Program-made: the position numbers and the translations under genes
Origin: Leishmania donovani
Lineage: Eukaryota; Euglenozoa; Kinetoplastea; Trypanosomatida; Trypanosomatidae
Assembly (NCBI RefSeq): GCF_000227135.1
Contig: NC_018262.1
Span: forward strand, 1,763,502 to 1,827,501
Direction of reading: 5' to 3'
Length of the DNA: 64,000 nucleotides
In this document: piece after piece, positions 63,301 to 64,000 of the stretch
Numbering within the stretch: position 1 is the first letter of the stretch
Layout of the letters: every line of letters starts with the position of its first letter
The notes under the pieces: model-generated
The model's input: the letters and a program-made list of their open reading frames with translations, nothing else
Told to the model about the DNA's origin: nothing
The model's database searches: none

Positions 63301-64000
63301 CCCCGCACACGGTGAAGGGCTTTGCCGCTCTGTCCGCGGCGGCGCAGGCGACACGGCTGATTCTCACCGAGCCATCAGTGCGTGCGGCAGCTCTGCGTGA
63401 TGGCTACCAAGTCCCGTGCAGCTGTCCGCTTGTGGAGGTGCACGCGAACGGCGAACTGGGCCAAGCGACGTTTGCTGCCGTCGACATCGCAGCAGGCATC
63501 TGTTTCTTCCAAGTGAAGGGGCTGTGCATCCCGTATCCGACCCTGGACACCATCATGTTGGACGAGGGTCGCCATCTGCTCTTTGCGGATGGGGCGCAGT
63601 GTCTCGCGCACAGCTGCGACCCCAACGTGCGCGTTCGTGTCGACGCAATGAACAACATGCTCGAGTGCCAGGCGCTGCGGCCGATCAAGGCTGGCGAGCT
63701 CATCGCCTTCAACTATAACGCGACGGAGTGGGACATGAGCACGCCGTTTCGCTGCCTGTGCGGTTCGCCGCAGTGCTTGTACGAGATTCGCGGCTTCAAG
63801 CACCTCTCCCAGGCTCAGCGCGCGTTGCTCCAGCGCCAGGCGACACCGGCCATCAAGGCTCTGGCCTCTGCTTACGCGGACGTGCAGCTGCCCGCGACGC
63901 TGCTGCGTGCGGCGCCGGATGGCCGCCTCAAGTCTGCGCGTGCGGTGGCCAAAGGCGACATCCTGCTGGAGGTAATGTACCTGGATGTGCAGCCGAATCA
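60321..64000 (+). CDS. Tandem SET-like module protein (3' truncated by window)
   Basis: Open for 1226 codons from ATG 60321 to the window end, with no stop. It is made of repeated SET/post-SET-like modules of two alternating types. Type A has QHSC/LAHSCxPN (residues 205, 502, 802, 1096), then (Y/F)NYLTTEW (FNYNATEW in the fourth), then CxC...C.G.I.GF, the motif order of a SET domain core plus post-SET zinc site. Type B has (S/A/R)HSC (histidines 351, 651, 945) with (C/L)NLN-like residues in place of FNYLTTEW and its own Cys cluster. A further degenerate B-like unit opens the protein and another starts after 1130. SET domains are protein lysine methyltransferases; whether any module here is active is unknown, and many may be structural. 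Nuclear or cytosolic location not shown. The real length is unknown. Confidence 0.75.
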   Translation, partial: MKAATAFVVGDIVLPLPRTFSVFENQLVLPDGITVRHGDDFNVTIISHFLVAVKPLSADAEIVVNFNLCFYDLLKSSMSPAMSASEREGTHTPNAKSAHTFERPVVPGFRYLKEEAKQELYRFADEQVRQQAIDDGFLPRGSDEGQLTVMRAKAGEPVAVSTKEHEEGDVVFETTGVPLPFPIRSTVELPGDLHLRLTGGSEFLQHSCLPNVRLEINGVHIRGIALRAIEADEKLTYNYLTTEWEISKVFHCSCNVYCCYGLIKGFRFLDREQQEHLLPHCSPAVCEKHRSPLLSGATFGALNGSTALFTTAEGRLTSQRDLAAGTVLFEVCGTPQLQQSELVLERLRLSHSCNANTVLVNGRVVASRPLSVGDAVTCNLNLLYYTLSPALPCACGSVSCTGHVDGFKALPVKTKQLWWSSAPNAVRAAALEDGYEIVSSSAFADVRRTSTIGNATFASRNIAAGTRIFHVHGLVLPFPTVYTIYLGEGKHLLFADGAQCLAHSCDPNTRVVVNAETGSFDCFALRNIAADELISFNYLTTEWDMSEPFTCACGSSNCHGRIAGFRHVKREGQLKLWSTATRAVQSLFAQSIRQTASTLATLNSTLVAPADMSGALSLSQDLPSGTLLFEAAAGFAVEGDHVCFGDIFLAHSCNASAVLLEGRVLLSDACTAGTVVTLNVNQLCYKLAKPFTCHCNGADCTHVVGGFAALSEKEKERILLCTAPDVRAEATAAGFRTPCTCPLVTVKANGAMGQATFAARSIPKGTRFFKVNGLVLPFPTVYTIQLERGRHLQFAGGAQCLAHSCTPNVRIMVDAESRSLDCLALRDIEEGELVAFNYLTTEWDLSSPFSCVCGADGACFGRIHGLKYLSGEQRQRLWWMLTPAMRQLADQSFNWRALSGAQLRTDQDGRVRAAKELKEGLIILEALQVQLRVGCALVGGVQLRHSCVPTAAIVERRVIVIGTVCAQTEITLDLNCLAFTLAEPFTCTCAADAAPHTVKGFAALSAAAQATRLILTEPSVRAAALRDGYQVPCSCPLVEVHANGELGQATFAAVDIAAGICFFQVKGLCIPYPTLDTIMLDEGRHLLFADGAQCLAHSCDPNVRVRVDAMNNMLECQALRPIKAGELIAFNYNATEWDMSTPFRCLCGSPQCLYEIRGFKHLSQAQRALLQRQATPAIKALASAYADVQLPATLLRAAPDGRLKSARAVAKGDILLEVMYLDVQPN

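Noticed and set aside
1..64000. tRNA, rRNA, CRISPR arrays and strand-switch regions
   Set aside because: Looked for on both strands by eye; no tRNA-like cloverleaf, rRNA segment, spaced direct repeats or minus-strand gene could be supported.

Overview
The window reads as nuclear DNA of a trypanosomatid, most likely Leishmania or a close relative. All supported protein genes lie on the + strand, have no introns, use GC-rich third positions, and are separated by long gene-free stretches full of pyrimidine tracts and (GT)n/(CA)n runs that usually end in an AG shortly before the start codon. That is the layout of a polycistronic transcription unit processed by spliced-leader trans-splicing. I see no bacterial ribosome-binding sites or operon signals, no tRNA or rRNA gene, no CRISPR array, and no strand switch. 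The species is not determined.

Layout, left to right: the 3' end of DNA polymerase epsilon (to 2558); a small zf-3CxxC-type zinc protein (3579-3923); a Nopp140-like nucleolar protein with LisH, acidic/basic repeats and an RGG tail, broken by two assembly gaps (4700-6414); a TPR-like axonemal protein of the ZMYND12/TAX-1 type (7855-9090); the ESCRT-III subunit CHMP1/Vps46 (10102-10722); an APC-family amino acid or polyamine transporter (13230-14783); an array of mitochondrial phosphate carrier genes with assembly gaps (15340-20756); a small coiled-coil hypothetical (23790-24506); a CCCH zinc-finger gene split by an in-frame TAA and lying between about 5.5 kb gene-free flanks on each side (30070-30873); SmF (36329-36559); the HSP90 co-chaperone p23 (37585-38184); a BART/ARL2BP-like protein (39575-40147); a 1483-residue protein with a disordered N-terminus and four membrane segments (41717-46168); the APC/C RING subunit APC11 (47521-47769); a putative mitochondrial single-pass protein (48477-49172); an Mpo1/DUF962 dioxygenase-like membrane protein (50304-50840); a 718-residue possible beta-propeller protein (51907-54063); a CLEC16A/FPL-domain protein (56032-58809); and, running off the right edge, a protein built almost entirely of tandem SET-like modules (60321 to the end).

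Two copies of a roughly 0.7 kb interspersed repeat ending in an A-tract (31843-32510 and 54786-55623) look like SIDER-type degenerate retroposons in presumed 3' UTRs. Seven runs of N interrupt the window, all in or next to repeats. Several apparent frameshifts and duplications are better explained by wrong gap sizes or unmerged contig overlaps.

The genes do not form a pathway. They are housekeeping, flagellar and membrane functions co-transcribed in one unit, as is usual in this group. The most unusual object is the tandem SET-module protein at the right edge: at least seven modules of two alternating types, about 297 residues per pair, with the B-to-A spacing exactly 152 residues all three times it can be measured. 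The CCCH gene with its in-frame stop and the mosaic phosphate carrier array are the next most interesting.
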